DNA of 64,000 nt, from contig NZ_JAGJBZ010000001.1 of the NCBI RefSeq assembly GCF_020010925.1, positions 1,860,001 through 1,924,000 of the forward strand, given 5' to 3'. The notes beneath the pieces are model-generated. The model saw nothing but the letters and a program-made list of their open reading frames with translations. It was not told where the DNA came from and made no database searches. Position 1 is the first letter of the stretch, and each line of letters starts with the position of its first letter. Both the position numbers and the translations under genes were made by a program. The DNA comes from Streptomyces griseiscabiei (lineage in GTDB: Bacteria; Actinomycetota; Actinomycetes; Streptomycetales; Streptomycetaceae). Below, piece after piece: positions 9,382-17,587 of the stretch.

Positions 9382-10143
9382 TCAGCCCTTGCGGGTGGCC
9401 ACCACCATCCGGCAGCGCGGGCTGCCGTCGGGCCGCCGCCCGAACTCGGGCAGCGCGTGCAACTCCACCTCGAAACCGGCGCGTTCCAGCTCCGGCCGTA
9501 CGACGCCGAGGCGGAACGGCCGGTAGTACATGACGAACGGCGGCCGCCAGACCGCGTTGCGCACCCGCATCGCCGTGTCGAAGCCCAGGGCCGCCCAGTA
9601 CCAGGGGGAGCGGGGCGGGGCGGGCGCCGGCAGCGGGAACGCGAACCGACCGCCGGGCCGCAGCGCGGAGTGCGCCTCGGAGAACAGGCCCGGCAACTGC
9701 TCCGGCACGAAGTGCCCGAACGCGCCGAAGCTGACCACCAGGTCGAAGGCGGAGGCGAAGGGCAGGGCGAGGGCGTCGCCGCGCACCCAGGAGACCCGGG
9801 GGCCGCCGGGGGCTCCCGCGTCCGGTGATCCCGCGGTGGTGCCGGAGCCCAGCCGCTCCCGGCCCACCGCCAGCATCCCGGCGCTGATGTCGACACCGGT
9901 GACGCTCTCCCGGCAGACCTCGCGCAGCACCTCCATCCCTGCCCCGGTACCGCAGCAGAGGTCGAGGCCGTGCTCGAACGGGCCCATCGACGCCAGCGCC
10001 GCCTCGACCGCCTCCAGGATCGAGTCCGGCGTACGGAACGGGGTGTGGTCGAACTTGGGCGCGAGCAGGTCGTAGCCGTGTTCGACGGAGGAGAGCGCCT
10101 GAACGGCGAGTTCGCGGAGGCTGGGGCCTTGCGGGGTGAACAT
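9382..10143 (-). CDS. Class I SAM-dependent methyltransferase
   Basis: Methyltransferase of 253 residues. Motif I of the AdoMet-binding fold is GLDLCCGTGAG near residues 56-66, followed by VTGVDISAGML (motif II, acidic residue for the ribose hydroxyls) and WVRGDALALPF (motif III region). Acceptor unknown; no neighbour hints at a pathway. It stands alone between a terminator and the divergent GH13 gene, about 65 bases away. Confidence 0.82.
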   Translation of the reverse strand: MFTPQGPSLRELAVQALSSVEHGYDLLAPKFDHTPFRTPDSILEAVEAALASMGPFEHGLDLCCGTGAGMEVLREVCRESVTGVDISAGMLAVGRERLGSGTTAGSPDAGAPGGPRVSWVRGDALALPFASAFDLVVSFGAFGHFVPEQLPGLFSEAHSALRPGGRFAFPLPAPAPPRSPWYWAALGFDTAMRVRNAVWRPPFVMYYRPFRLGVVRPELERAGFEVELHALPEFGRRPDGSPRCRMVVATRKG

Positions 10144-10194
10144 CCGGTCAGCTTAGGCCCTGGCTCGGGGCAGCGGCGGGGACGGACCCTCCCC

Positions 10195-10200
10195 TATCGT
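10195..10200 (+). promoter_or_regulatory. Candidate -10 element of a leaderless GH13 transcript
   Basis: TATCGT ends 7 bases before the ATG at 10208, and no ribosome binding site is visible. TANNNT followed by 6-7 bases and the start codon is the pattern of leaderless mRNAs in Streptomyces. No clear -35 box. Confidence 0.4.
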
Positions 10201-10207
10201 CCGGGGC

Positions 10208-11794
10208 ATGACTTCGTTCCGTCCCGCCCCGACCTGGCTGGCCGACGCCGTCTTCTACCAGATCTATCCGCAGTCCTTCGCCGACTCCGACGGGGACGGC
10301 ATCGGGGACTTCGCCGGGATCACCGACCACCTCGACCATCTGTCCTGGCTGGGCGTCGACACCGTCTGGCTCAACCCGTGCTTCGTCTCGCCGTTCCGTG
10401 ACGCCGGGTACGACGTCGCCGACTATCTGACCGTCGCCCCGCGCTACGGCTCCGACGCCGACCTGGCGGCGCTGGTCGAGGAGGCGGGCCGCCGGGGCAT
10501 CCGGATCCTGCTGGACCTCGTCGCCGGGCACACCTCCGTGGACCACCCGTGGTTCCGGGCCTCCGCCGACGACCCGGACGACCACCGCTACATCTGGACG
10601 GCGGAGGGCCGCCCCGAGGGGTTCGTGGACTCCCCCGGCACCCGCCCGGGGGCCTACCTCCCCAACTTCTTCGACTCGCAGCCCGCCCTCAACTTCGGCT
10701 ACGCGCGCGGGAATCCGGACGAGCCGTGGCGGCTGCCGGTCGACGCCGACGGCCCGCGCGCCAACCGCCGCGCCCTGCGTACGGTCATGGACCACTGGCT
10801 GCGTCTCGGTCTGTCCGGCTTCCGTGTCGACATGGCCGCGTCGCTCGTCAAGGACGACCCGGACAAGGCCGGGACCACCCGTGTCTGGAGGGAGCTGCGG
10901 CACTGGCTGGACAGCGCCCACCCGGACGCCGTGCTGCTCGCCGAGTGGGGTGAGCCGGAGGTGTCGATCCCGGCGGGGTTCCACGCCGACTTCTTCCTCC
11001 ACTTCGGCGGCCCCACCGACGGCCTCGCCCTGCGCTCGCTGTGGAACAACGGCACAGGCACGGTCCACGAGAACTGGGACCCCCTCGACTGCTTCTTCGA
11101 CGCCGACGGCACCGGCTCACCGCGTCCCTTCGTCGAGGCCTGGCGGCAGGCGTCCACCGCCGTGGACGGTACGGGCGTCATCTCCCTGCCCACCGCCAAC
11201 CACGACTTCTCCCGCCTCAACTGCGGCCCCCGTACGGCCGACCAGCTCCCCGCCGCCTTCGCCTTCCAGCTGACCTGGCCGACGCTCCCGGCGATCTACT
11301 ACGGCGACGAGATCGGCATGCGCTACGTCCCGGACCTGCCCGACAAGGAGGGCAGCGTCCTCGGCCCCCGCTACAACCGCGCGGGCTCCCGCACCCCCAT
11401 GCAGTGGGACGGCACCCCGAACGCGGGCTTCTCCACCGCGGACCCCGGCCGCCTCTACCTCCCCCTCGACCCCTCCCCCGACCGCCCGACCGTCGCCGCC
11501 CAACGTGCCGACGACAGCTCGCTCCTCCACCTCGTACGCCGTCTCGTCGCCCTGCGCAGGCGCTCCCCCGAGCTGGGCTCCGGCGGCTCGACGGAGGTGC
11601 TGCACCTGGGCCACCCGTTCGTGTACCTACGGGGCGGACGGTATCTGGTGGTGGTCAACCCCCAGCGGAACGAGGTGCGGTGGCCGTACGCATCCGCCGT
11701 CGGGCACCAGGTGGAGGGGCAGGGCGTGGAGATCACGGACGGCACGGTCACCGCGCGGGGCTTCGGGTACGGGATCTTCCAGCTGGACGGGTAG
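10208..11794 (+). CDS. GH13 alpha-glucosidase / oligo-1,6-glucosidase-like enzyme
   Basis: Cytosolic glycoside hydrolase of 528 residues in family GH13. It starts with the oligo-glucosidase-like segment VFYQIYPQSFADSDGDGIGD. The catalytic triad is visible: nucleophile Asp in GFRVDMA near residue 207, acid/base Glu in LLAEWGE near 244, transition-state Asp in ANHDF near 331. SRTPMQWDG near 397 is typical of oligo-1,6-glucosidase, alpha-glucosidase and trehalose synthase relatives. The acid/base strand (AEWGE) differs from the usual AE.W/GE pattern, so substrate is left open. No signal peptide. Ends at a strong bidirectional terminator. Confidence 0.85.
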   Translation: MTSFRPAPTWLADAVFYQIYPQSFADSDGDGIGDFAGITDHLDHLSWLGVDTVWLNPCFVSPFRDAGYDVADYLTVAPRYGSDADLAALVEEAGRRGIRILLDLVAGHTSVDHPWFRASADDPDDHRYIWTAEGRPEGFVDSPGTRPGAYLPNFFDSQPALNFGYARGNPDEPWRLPVDADGPRANRRALRTVMDHWLRLGLSGFRVDMAASLVKDDPDKAGTTRVWRELRHWLDSAHPDAVLLAEWGEPEVSIPAGFHADFFLHFGGPTDGLALRSLWNNGTGTVHENWDPLDCFFDADGTGSPRPFVEAWRQASTAVDGTGVISLPTANHDFSRLNCGPRTADQLPAAFAFQLTWPTLPAIYYGDEIGMRYVPDLPDKEGSVLGPRYNRAGSRTPMQWDGTPNAGFSTADPGRLYLPLDPSPDRPTVAAQRADDSSLLHLVRRLVALRRRSPELGSGGSTEVLHLGHPFVYLRGGRYLVVVNPQRNEVRWPYASAVGHQVEGQGVEITDGTVTARGFGYGIFQLDG

Positions 11795-11800
11795 CCGTCG

Positions 11801-11839
11801 GGGGTGGATGCCCGCAACCCCGTGCCGGGCATCCACCCC
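11801..11839. terminator. Bidirectional terminator between GH13 and sulfatase genes
   Basis: Fourteen-base perfect inverted repeat: GGGGTGGATGCCCG (11801-11814) and CGGGCATCCACCCC (11826-11839), loop 11 bases. It sits exactly between convergent stops at 11794 and 11854. Confidence 0.85.
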
Positions 11840-11853
11840 CGCGCCGCGGACCG

Positions 11854-13677
11854 CTACGGCTTCGACTTCGACTCCGGCTTCGGCGTCGGCTTCGGCGAAC
11901 CGGCCGCGTTCGGCTCCTCGCCGTACGCGGTGAGGAACCGGTCGCGGAAGGAGTCCATGCGCCAGACCGGGGCGTCGTCACCGGGCCGCAGTCCGTCCGA
12001 CCAGCCCCAGTCGTCGATCCGGTCGAGGACCTTCGGGTCGTGGGCGACGATGGTGACCGGTACGTCATGACTCGCGCCGTTGCCGCTGACGCTCGCCATG
12101 GGCTGGTGGTCGCCCAGGAAGACCAGCACGGTGTTCTCGTCGCCGTACTTCCGCACGTACTGCAGCAGGCTGTGCACCGAGTACTGGACGGACTTGCCGT
12201 ACTCCTCCTTGACCTTGACGGGGTCGGTGAACACATCGGCCGGGTCCTTGCCCGCCTTCTCGATGTCCTTGTAGACCGAGCCGTCGCCGACCTCGTCCCA
12301 GCCGACCATCTTCGGCAGCGGCGCCCACGGCTGGTGGCTGGAGGTCAGGATGATCTCCGACATCAGCGGTTTGCCGCCCTTCTTGGCGGCCTCCAGACGC
12401 TCGAACGCGGTGAGGGCGTACTGGTCGGGCATGGTCGACCAGCTGAACTTGGGCCCCTGGTAGCCGACATCGCGGGAGTCGTAGACCTTGTCGAAGCCGT
12501 AGAAGTCGCCCTCGGGCCAGTTGTACTGGACGCCGGGCACGACCCCGACCGTGCGCCAGGCGTCCGTCTTGGCGAAGGCGCCGGGCAGGGTGAGGCGTTC
12601 GCCGGCGGTGACCGTGCGGTAGCGGCTCTGGTTGTCGATCCACAGGCCGGTCAGGAACGTGGAGTGGCCGAGCCAGCTGCTGCCGCCGTACGTCGCGGAG
12701 GTCAGCCAGCCGCTCTTCGCCGCGAACCCGGCCTCGGTCAGCGCCTCGCCCTCCTCGTCGAGCGCGGCGTCCACGCCGGGCGCGATGGCCGGGTCCTCCA
12801 GGGCGGCGCGGCCGTAGCTCTCGATGAAGGCGATCATGACGTCCTTGCCGCGCAGCCCGGTCAGCAGCTGATCGCCGGGCACGTCGGCGAACCTGTCCTT
12901 CTTGGCCTCCTGGGCGAACGCGGCCTCGTCCCGCAGCGTCTCCTGGATCCGGCCCCAGCGGTCCTGCACGAAACCGATGGTGTTCCGGGAGGCGAACGCC
13001 GTGTTCTCCAGGGGCGTCAGACCGAGCGCCGCACAGGTGATCCACACGGCGCCGGCGACGATCGTGCCCCGGGTCGCCCGGTCCCGGTGGCGGACCAGCA
13101 GGTTCACCAGCCGTACCACCGCCAGGGACATGACGACGAACACCAGCGCCACCAGGAACACCAGGCCGACCACGGCGACCCGCGCGCCCGTGGCACCGAG
13201 GGTGTCCTTGACGTACGACTCGGCGTCGTCCAGGAGTCCCCAGTCGAGGACCACGTTGAAGCCGCGGCCGAGGAATTGGTTGAAGCCGATGTCCAGCGAC
13301 TTCACGACGACCAGGGCGGCCAGGCCCACCCCGATGACGACCGCCGCGATCAGCCGCGGCCGGCGGGGCAGTGCCATCAGCAGGGCGGCGGCGAGGATCG
13401 GCTCCACGGGCAGCCGCAGGAACTGCCGGACGACGAAGTACTCGGGCTGGCCCGGCATGAGCAGGGCGAAGAACACCAGGGCGGCGGCGAGTGCGGTGAT
13501 CCCCCACGACACGCTCCGCGCGGCGACCGGGTACTTCTCCCGGAGGGCCGTGCGGTACCGCTGGATCGCCGTCCGGTACCGCCGCCATCGGCGGACCGGG
13601 GTAGCGGCCTCCTCGGTCGGCTCCTTGCTCGTCTCGTCCGTGTCGGGTGGTGTGCTGGAGCGCGTGAAGAGCGACAC
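11854..13677 (-). CDS. LtaS-like membrane sulfatase / phosphoglycerol transferase
   Basis: Membrane-anchored alkaline-phosphatase-superfamily enzyme of 607 residues. The N-terminal third has about five transmembrane helices (roughly residues 45-65, 72-90, 95-115, 160-185 and 205-225), followed by an extracytoplasmic sulfatase domain with the metal-binding strand IAFIESYGR near 281 and a Ser/Thr nucleophile region GGSSWLGHSTFLTG near 340. This is the plan of lipoteichoic-acid synthase relatives, which transfer glycerol phosphate or other phospho-alcohols; the acceptor in Streptomyces is not known to me. Start GTG at 13677 is preceded by AAGGAA with 6-nt spacing. Divergent from the Rho-like gene. 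Confidence 0.8.
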   Translation of the reverse strand: MSLFTRSSTPPDTDETSKEPTEEAATPVRRWRRYRTAIQRYRTALREKYPVAARSVSWGITALAAALVFFALLMPGQPEYFVVRQFLRLPVEPILAAALLMALPRRPRLIAAVVIGVGLAALVVVKSLDIGFNQFLGRGFNVVLDWGLLDDAESYVKDTLGATGARVAVVGLVFLVALVFVVMSLAVVRLVNLLVRHRDRATRGTIVAGAVWITCAALGLTPLENTAFASRNTIGFVQDRWGRIQETLRDEAAFAQEAKKDRFADVPGDQLLTGLRGKDVMIAFIESYGRAALEDPAIAPGVDAALDEEGEALTEAGFAAKSGWLTSATYGGSSWLGHSTFLTGLWIDNQSRYRTVTAGERLTLPGAFAKTDAWRTVGVVPGVQYNWPEGDFYGFDKVYDSRDVGYQGPKFSWSTMPDQYALTAFERLEAAKKGGKPLMSEIILTSSHQPWAPLPKMVGWDEVGDGSVYKDIEKAGKDPADVFTDPVKVKEEYGKSVQYSVHSLLQYVRKYGDENTVLVFLGDHQPMASVSGNGASHDVPVTIVAHDPKVLDRIDDWGWSDGLRPGDDAPVWRMDSFRDRFLTAYGEEPNAAGSPKPTPKPESKSKP

Positions 13678-14028
13678 GCGACGTTCCTTCCGTACGAAGA
13701 CCGCTGGCGGTGCGCCCATCTGTACGGGGGGCTCGCGAGATCAGTTCAACGACCACGGGTAAGCCATCGGTAAGGAATCCCCCAACGGTCGGCCGCCGAT
13801 GGTGGTACATTGGCCTTGGCACGTGTGTATCGCCCCTTCTCGGGCGCCGGTGCCGCTCTCTCCCAGCCTCGACTTCCGAGGTCTCTTCCGCTGAACCGCC
13901 CGTCGGGCTCCGACCGGCCGTCAGCTTTCCCGCACCGTCCGCGAGCCCCCACGGGCCGCCCCATGGACGCGTGCCTTCCCCTCCCCTTCTTCGCGTTTCT
14001 CCCACGTCCTCGAAAGGACCCCCAGCTC
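13678..14028 (+). other. Divergent intergenic region with a C-rich, G-poor leader before the Rho-like gene
   Basis: These 351 bases hold no gene I trust. TACATT at 13806-13811 is a possible -10 element for the Rho-like gene, which would give a leader of about 210 bases. From about 13830 the leader is rich in C and CT/TC steps with G-poor tracts (for example 13975-14010), the composition that Rho recognises. An open frame continues upstream to 13810, but its Pro/Arg-rich translation and the ribosome site at 14013 argue against a longer protein. Confidence 0.5.
14006..14019 (+). promoter_or_regulatory. Hairpin enclosing the ribosome binding site of the Rho-like gene
   Basis: GTCCT (14006-14010) and AGGAC (14015-14019) form a 5-bp stem closed by the tetraloop CGAA. 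The Shine-Dalgarno sequence AAAGGA (13 to 18 in the 14000s, i.e. 14013-14018) is therefore partly paired, 10 bases before the ATG. Confidence 0.45.
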
Positions 14029-15171
14029 ATGACCACCACCACACTCGAACGCACTTCCACAGACCGGCAGCCTCCGGCCCGGGTCACCGGTGTCCTGGAG
14101 ATCGCGCAGGGCGGGCAGGGACACCTGCGCGTCGAGCGCGGACTGCCCACCCCCTCCGACCCCCAGGTCCCCGCCGCGCTGATCCGCCGGTACGGCCTGC
14201 GCAAGGGCGACACGATCGAGGGCGTCCGTGACGCCCGGCGCGCCCTCACCGAGGTCGAGCGGATCAACGGCCGCACGCCCCAAGAGCTGCGCGACCGCCC
14301 GCACTTCCGTGACCTCACCCCGCTGCACCCGCGGACGCGGCTGCGCCTCGAACACCCGGCGAGCGGTCTGACGGGCCGTCTGGTCGACCTCGTGGCCCCC
14401 GTCGGCAAGGGCCAGCGCGGGCTGATCGTGGCCCCGCCGAAGACCGGCAAGACCGTGCTGCTCCAGCAGGTGGCCGCCGCGGTCGCCGCCAACCACCCCG
14501 AGGCGCACCTCATGGTGGTACTGCTCGACGAACGGCCCGAGGAGGTGACCGACATGCGGCGCTCCGTGCGGGGCGAGGTGTACGCCTCGACGTTCGACCG
14601 GTCCCCCAAGCAGCACATCGCGCTCGCCGAACTCGTCGTCGAGCGCGCCAAGCGGCTCGTCGAACAGGGCGAGGACGTCGTGATCCTGCTGGACTCCCTG
14701 ACCCGGCTGTGCCGGGCCCACAACAACGCGGCCGCGTCCGGCGGCCGCACCCTCAGCGGCGGGGTCGACGCCGCCGCGCTGCAGGGCCCCAAGCGGCTCT
14801 TCGGCGCCGCCCGGCAGACCGAGGAGGCGGGCTCCCTCACCATCCTGGCCACGGCCCTGGTGGAGACCGGGTCCCGTGCCGACAACTTCTTCTTCGAGGA
14901 GCTGAAGGGCACCGGCAACATGGAACTCCGGCTGGACCGCGCCCTCGCCGACAAGCGGGTCTTCCCCGCCGTCGACATCACCCCCTCCGGCACCCGCCGC
15001 GAGGAACTCCTGCTGACTCCGGGCGAGTTGACGACCGTACGGGGGCTGCGCCGGGCCCTGCTCCAGCGCGAGGGGCAGGCGAACCTGGAGACGCTCCTGG
15101 AGCGGCTGCGCGCCACCCCGGACAACGCCGCCTTCCTGCGGCAGACGCGGCCCACGCTGCCGTCGGCGTGA
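14029..15171 (+). CDS. rho: Short Rho-type transcription termination factor paralogue
   Basis: RNA-dependent hexameric ATPase of the Rho family, 380 residues. The motor domain looks intact: Walker A APPKTGKT (135-142), Walker B VVILLDSLTRL (near 217), GGVD Q-loop (near 244) and the R-loop KGTGNMEL (near 293). It lacks the N-terminal helical bundle and the long basic insertion of the main actinobacterial Rho (usually more than 600 residues). The primary RNA-binding OB fold is present but odd: RNP1, DGFGFLR in E. coli, reads GGQGHLR at 28-34, replacing both aromatic residues. Probably a second Rho; the chromosomal main copy should lie elsewhere. Confidence 0.85.
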   Translation: MTTTTLERTSTDRQPPARVTGVLEIAQGGQGHLRVERGLPTPSDPQVPAALIRRYGLRKGDTIEGVRDARRALTEVERINGRTPQELRDRPHFRDLTPLHPRTRLRLEHPASGLTGRLVDLVAPVGKGQRGLIVAPPKTGKTVLLQQVAAAVAANHPEAHLMVVLLDERPEEVTDMRRSVRGEVYASTFDRSPKQHIALAELVVERAKRLVEQGEDVVILLDSLTRLCRAHNNAAASGGRTLSGGVDAAALQGPKRLFGAARQTEEAGSLTILATALVETGSRADNFFFEELKGTGNMELRLDRALADKRVFPAVDITPSGTRREELLLTPGELTTVRGLRRALLQREGQANLETLLERLRATPDNAAFLRQTRPTLPSA

Positions 15172-15254
15172 CACCGGACGGCACGCCATGAGGCATCCGG
15201 GTGCTCGATCCGCTCGCTCGGCCCTGGCACCCTGGTCCACGGCACGACCGTTCC

Positions 15255-15260
15255 TACGTT
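15255..15260 (+). promoter_or_regulatory. Candidate -10 element of a leaderless D,D-carboxypeptidase transcript
   Basis: TACGTT ends 6 bases before the ATG at 15267, with no ribosome binding site between. Matches the TANNNT-N6-ATG pattern of leaderless Streptomyces genes. Confidence 0.4.
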
Positions 15261-15266
15261 TGCGAT

Positions 15267-16454
15267 ATGACCATCGGATTCTCATTCCGCGTGCCTCGTC
15301 TTGCCCGGGTCGCCGTCTGCTGCTCCGCCGTCTGCGCGCTCGGGGCACTGGCCGTCGCGACGAACCCGCAAGCCACCGGCCCCCGGATCGCGGCGGGCCC
15401 GCAGGACGCCAAGGCCCTACGGCAGCCGTCGTCGCTGTACCGGCCGGGGACCCAGGTACGGCCACGGGCCGGGGCGCCCCGGGTGCCGCAGGACCTCTCG
15501 GCGGTGTCGTGGCTGGTGGCCGACGCCGGCAGCGGGGCGGTGCTCGCCGCACACGACTCCCATCGCAAGCTGCCGCCGGCGAGCACCCTGAAGACCCTGT
15601 TCGCGCTCACCGTGCTGCCGGGCCTCCCGGCGGGCCTGAAGCACACCGTGAAGGCCGAGGAACTGGCCGGGATCGGCGCCGGGAGCAGCCTGGTCGGTGT
15701 GCAGGAGAACCGCACGTACAGCGTCGCCGACCTGTGGCGCGGCGTCTTCCTCAGCTCGGGCAACGACGCCGTACGCGTTCTGGCCTCCCTCAACGGCGGC
15801 TGGAAGGCCACCACCGAGCAGATGCAGGACAAGGCCCGCGCCCTGGGCGCCCGGGACACCCATGTCGTCTCGCCCGACGGGTACGACGCGCCCGGCCAGG
15901 TGTCGTCCGCGTACGACCTGGCGGTGTTCGGGCGGGCCGGGCTGCGCAACGCGGAGTTCGCCGGGTACTGCGCCACGGCCACCGCGAAGTTCCCGGCGGG
16001 CGGCTGGTCGTACGGCATCCAGAACACCAACCGGCTGCTCACCGGCGCCGGGGTCGAGCGCTATCCGGGGCTGATCGGGGTCAAGAACGGCTACACCAGC
16101 AACGCGGGCAACACCCTGATCGCCGCCGCGAAGCGGGAAGGGCGCACCCTCGTCGTGACGGTGATGCGCCCCTCGGGCGGTGGCCACGCCGTGTACGAGG
16201 AGGCGCGCTCCCTGCTCGACTGGGGTTTCCGGGCCGCCGGGCGGGTGGACGCCGTGGGCTCGCTGCTGCCGCCGCGCCCGGCGGCGGCCCCTCAGGCCGC
16301 CGCCCCCGGGTCGCCGGCCGTCGGCGCGCGGACGCCCGAGGCCACCGCCCCCGGCTGGCCGGTGGCGGGCGCGATCACGGGCGCCGCCGGGTTCGGCGCG
16401 GTGGCCGTGGCGCTGACGCTGCGGTTCAGGAACGGCCGGTTCGCGCGCGGCTGA
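15267..16454 (+). CDS. D-alanyl-D-alanine carboxypeptidase (S11, low-molecular-mass PBP)
   Basis: Exported penicillin-binding protein of 395 residues that trims the terminal D-Ala of peptidoglycan stem peptides. All three active-site motifs are present: STLK with nucleophile Ser106, SGN near 164-166, and KNG (for KTG) near 273. The N-terminus has a signal or anchor helix (about residues 12-35), and a C-terminal hydrophobic stretch (about 360-385) followed by a basic tail can anchor the protein, as in DacA. The last 163 bases overlap the antisense end of the GT87 gene. Confidence 0.88.
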   Translation: MTIGFSFRVPRLARVAVCCSAVCALGALAVATNPQATGPRIAAGPQDAKALRQPSSLYRPGTQVRPRAGAPRVPQDLSAVSWLVADAGSGAVLAAHDSHRKLPPASTLKTLFALTVLPGLPAGLKHTVKAEELAGIGAGSSLVGVQENRTYSVADLWRGVFLSSGNDAVRVLASLNGGWKATTEQMQDKARALGARDTHVVSPDGYDAPGQVSSAYDLAVFGRAGLRNAEFAGYCATATAKFPAGGWSYGIQNTNRLLTGAGVERYPGLIGVKNGYTSNAGNTLIAAAKREGRTLVVTVMRPSGGGHAVYEEARSLLDWGFRAAGRVDAVGSLLPPRPAAAPQAAAPGSPAVGARTPEATAPGWPVAGAITGAAGFGAVAVALTLRFRNGRFARG

Positions 16455-17587
16455 CCGACCGGCAGCCACAGCAGCAGACCGAGCGTGATCCACACATAGG
16501 TGTTGCTGCCGACGAAGCCGCCGACACCGGACGCGCCGTCGAACCACAGCCAGACGACACTGCTGCACAGCAGCGCGTACAGCGCCGCCGCGAGCGGCAG
16601 CAGCCGGCGGTGTCTCAGCAGAACGGCGAAGGACGGCAGCAGCCAGACCAGATGGTGCACCCAGGTGATCGGGCTGACCAGACACGCGGTCAGCCCGGTC
16701 AGGGCGAACGCCACCGCCCAGTCCTCGGCGCGCGCCGCCGCCCGGACCCGCCAGGCCCAGACGCACAGCACGGCCAGGACCAGCAGGGCCCAGACGGAGC
16801 GGCTGGGTTCGTGCGGTGCCACGAGCCGGGCTAGGACGCCCTGCAGCGACTGGTTGGAGACATAGTCGAGGCGGCCGATGCGGCTGGTGTCCCACAGCGC
16901 CTCGGTCCAGTAGAAGCGGGAGGCGGCCGGGGCGATCCAGGCCGCCGCCGCGGTGGCGGCCGTGGCGACGGCCGTCGCGAGCCCGGCGGCCCGCCACCGC
17001 CGGGCGAGCAGCAGCATCCCGATGAAGATCGCGGGCGTCAGTTTGACGGCCGCCGCCAGGCCGATGCCCACCCCCGCCCAGCGGCCTCCGCCGGTGGCGA
17101 GCAGCCGGGCGTCGGCGAGCACCAGGGCGAGCAGCAGCAGGTTCACCTGGCCGAAGCTGAAGGTGTCGCGCAGCGGTTCGAACAGGGCGAGCGCGCAGAG
17201 GGCCAGGGAGACACCGAACCAGCCGTGGCGGCGCAGCAGCGGTCCGGCCAGTACGTGCAGCACGGCCGCGAGCGCCGCGAGGTTGAGCGCCAGGCAGAGC
17301 ACGATGGCGGTGCGCATCCCGACCAGTGCCATCGGCAGCATGGAGACGGCCGCGAACGGCGGATAGGTGAAGCCGTAGGTCGTGCCGGGGACCAGATAGT
17401 CGTAGACACGGCCGTCGTGGTGGACCCAGGTGTCGATGGTGCCGTGGTAGACGCGCAGGTCGAAGAAGTCGCGCAGCAGCGGGACCGTCGCGGTGAACAC
17501 GGTGACGGCGGTGGCCAGGGTGAGGACGAGAAGGAGACGGGCGCGGTCGGTGCGCGGCCGGAACCACCTCGGGCGGGGTCCGCTCAT
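16292..17587 (-). CDS. GT87-like polyprenol-phosphomannose-dependent mannosyltransferase
   Basis: Polytopic membrane glycosyltransferase of 431 residues of the DUF2029/GT87 type, with about ten hydrophobic helices. The extracytoplasmic loop after the first helix carries FFDLRVYHG, the acidic motif expected for GT-C enzymes, and FGQVNLLLLALVLADA and SPITWVHHLVWLLP are family-like. These enzymes extend mannose-containing glycans with a lipid-linked mannose donor. Its ATG overlaps the MptB stop (ATGA). The C-terminal ~50 residues are Ala/Pro/Thr-rich and encoded antisense to the carboxypeptidase gene, so the natural end may have been lost. Confidence 0.8.
   Translation of the reverse strand: MSGPRPRWFRPRTDRARLLLVLTLATAVTVFTATVPLLRDFFDLRVYHGTIDTWVHHDGRVYDYLVPGTTYGFTYPPFAAVSMLPMALVGMRTAIVLCLALNLAALAAVLHVLAGPLLRRHGWFGVSLALCALALFEPLRDTFSFGQVNLLLLALVLADARLLATGGGRWAGVGIGLAAAVKLTPAIFIGMLLLARRWRAAGLATAVATAATAAAAWIAPAASRFYWTEALWDTSRIGRLDYVSNQSLQGVLARLVAPHEPSRSVWALLVLAVLCVWAWRVRAAARAEDWAVAFALTGLTACLVSPITWVHHLVWLLPSFAVLLRHRRLLPLAAALYALLCSSVVWLWFDGASGVGGFVGSNTYVWITLGLLLWLPVGQPRANRPFLNRSVSATATAPNPAAPVIAPATGQPGAVASGVRAPTAGDPGAAA

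Noticed and set aside
11041..13773. A 910-residue open frame on the + strand opposite the LtaS-like sulfatase gene
   Set aside because: Its translation is Arg/Pro/Gly/Asp-rich with no domain, while the minus strand encodes a sulfatase with clear motifs. It is the mirror image of GC-biased third codon positions.
13810..14028. A 73-residue N-terminal extension of the Rho-like protein
   Set aside because: The open frame continues upstream, but the translation is Pro/Arg-rich and unlike any Rho N-terminus, and a good ribosome binding site lies at 14013-14018 before the ATG at 14029.
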